Positions 63,891 to 64,000 of a DNA stretch of 64,000 nucleotides are shown one piece after another. The DNA is from Amycolatopsis azurea DSM 43854 (GTDB taxonomy: Bacteria > Actinomycetota > Actinomycetes > Mycobacteriales > Pseudonocardiaceae), in assembly GCF_001995215.1 (NCBI RefSeq), contig NZ_MUXN01000010.1, forward strand, positions 62,001 through 126,000, read 5' to 3'. The notes under the pieces are model-generated. The model searched no databases, was not told the DNA's origin, and worked only from the letters and a program-made list of their open reading frames with translations. The translations under genes were made by a program, and so were the position numbers. Numbering within the stretch: the first letter of the stretch is position 1; the number at the start of each line of letters is the position of its first letter.

Positions 63891-64000
63891 GGTGTCTCCC
63901 GATTCGCTCGCCAAGTGTCGCTGAGGAGCGTAAGGCGGTTTGCTTACACTGACCATTGCCGTTTACGGCGCCCCGCGTTCTCATCGAGGCAAACCTGCGG

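Overview
The window is high-GC actinomycete DNA. The best guess is an Amycolatopsis-like member of the Pseudonocardiaceae: codons end overwhelmingly in G or C, GTG and TTG starts are frequent, sugar ABC importers lack their own ATPase, and SARP, LAL/LuxR, 13E12-type (DUF222) HNH and F420-dependent (DDN) families are all present. This assignment is inference from gene content; there is no rRNA or other taxonomic marker, no tRNA, no CRISPR array and no intact insertion sequence.

Layout. 1-4963: a partial secreted SGNH hydrolase, then a malonate-use operon (matC transporter, matB malonyl-CoA synthetase, fused carboxyltransferase) divergent from its GntR regulator. 4960-11118: a PLP aminotransferase, a small tautomerase-like protein, an alditol oxidase, an ion/solute transporter, and an IclR regulator with pobA (4-hydroxybenzoate to protocatechuate). 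11131-14659: small hypothetical genes, gene relics, a nucleotidyltransferase and a 13E12-type HNH gene. 14696-19538: quinate/shikimate catabolism (bifunctional dehydroshikimate dehydratase, shikimate/quinate dehydrogenase, TetR, MHS transporter); with pobA this is a second entry to protocatechuate, but no ring-cleavage genes are in view. 19436-24291: TetR/SDR pair, a PepSY protein and a partner membrane protein (both His-rich), and an MFS exporter. 24324-30382: alpha-glucoside uptake and hydrolysis (LacI, lipoprotein, two permeases, GH13). 30383-35579: a SARP regulator divergent from an OsmC protein, then a giant LuxR regulator. 35764-43484: secreted enzymes (tannase/feruloyl esterase, two S1 proteases, a small Cys-rich protein, a lipoprotein) mixed with an ECF sigma factor and two LysR genes. 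43790-54072: a hydrolase, a 2-hydroxyacid dehydrogenase and a glycan-utilisation operon (lipoprotein, two permeases, GH29 alpha-L-fucosidase, PL6 lyase, LacI, sugar isomerase, SGNH esterase). 54089-63890: a Ser/Thr kinase carrying an extracellular CBM2 domain, several small redox/regulator pairs, a benzoate-CoA-ligase-like enzyme, a truncated 13E12 gene and an M20 peptidase.

How it works together: the region is an accessory catabolic and sensing arm. Each substrate module carries its own local regulator and, usually, a visible palindromic operator. Three sequence-level patterns cut across the modules. First, intergenic long hairpins are built from a repeated 13-nt word GAARGNNNCYTTC. Second, an identical promoter block (GACGTCGTCCGACG about 51-52 bases upstream of the start codon) is shared by the SARP gene, the osmC gene and a lipoprotein gene 10 kb away. 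Third, many genes show apparently leaderless promoters (TANNNT 6-7 bases before the start codon).
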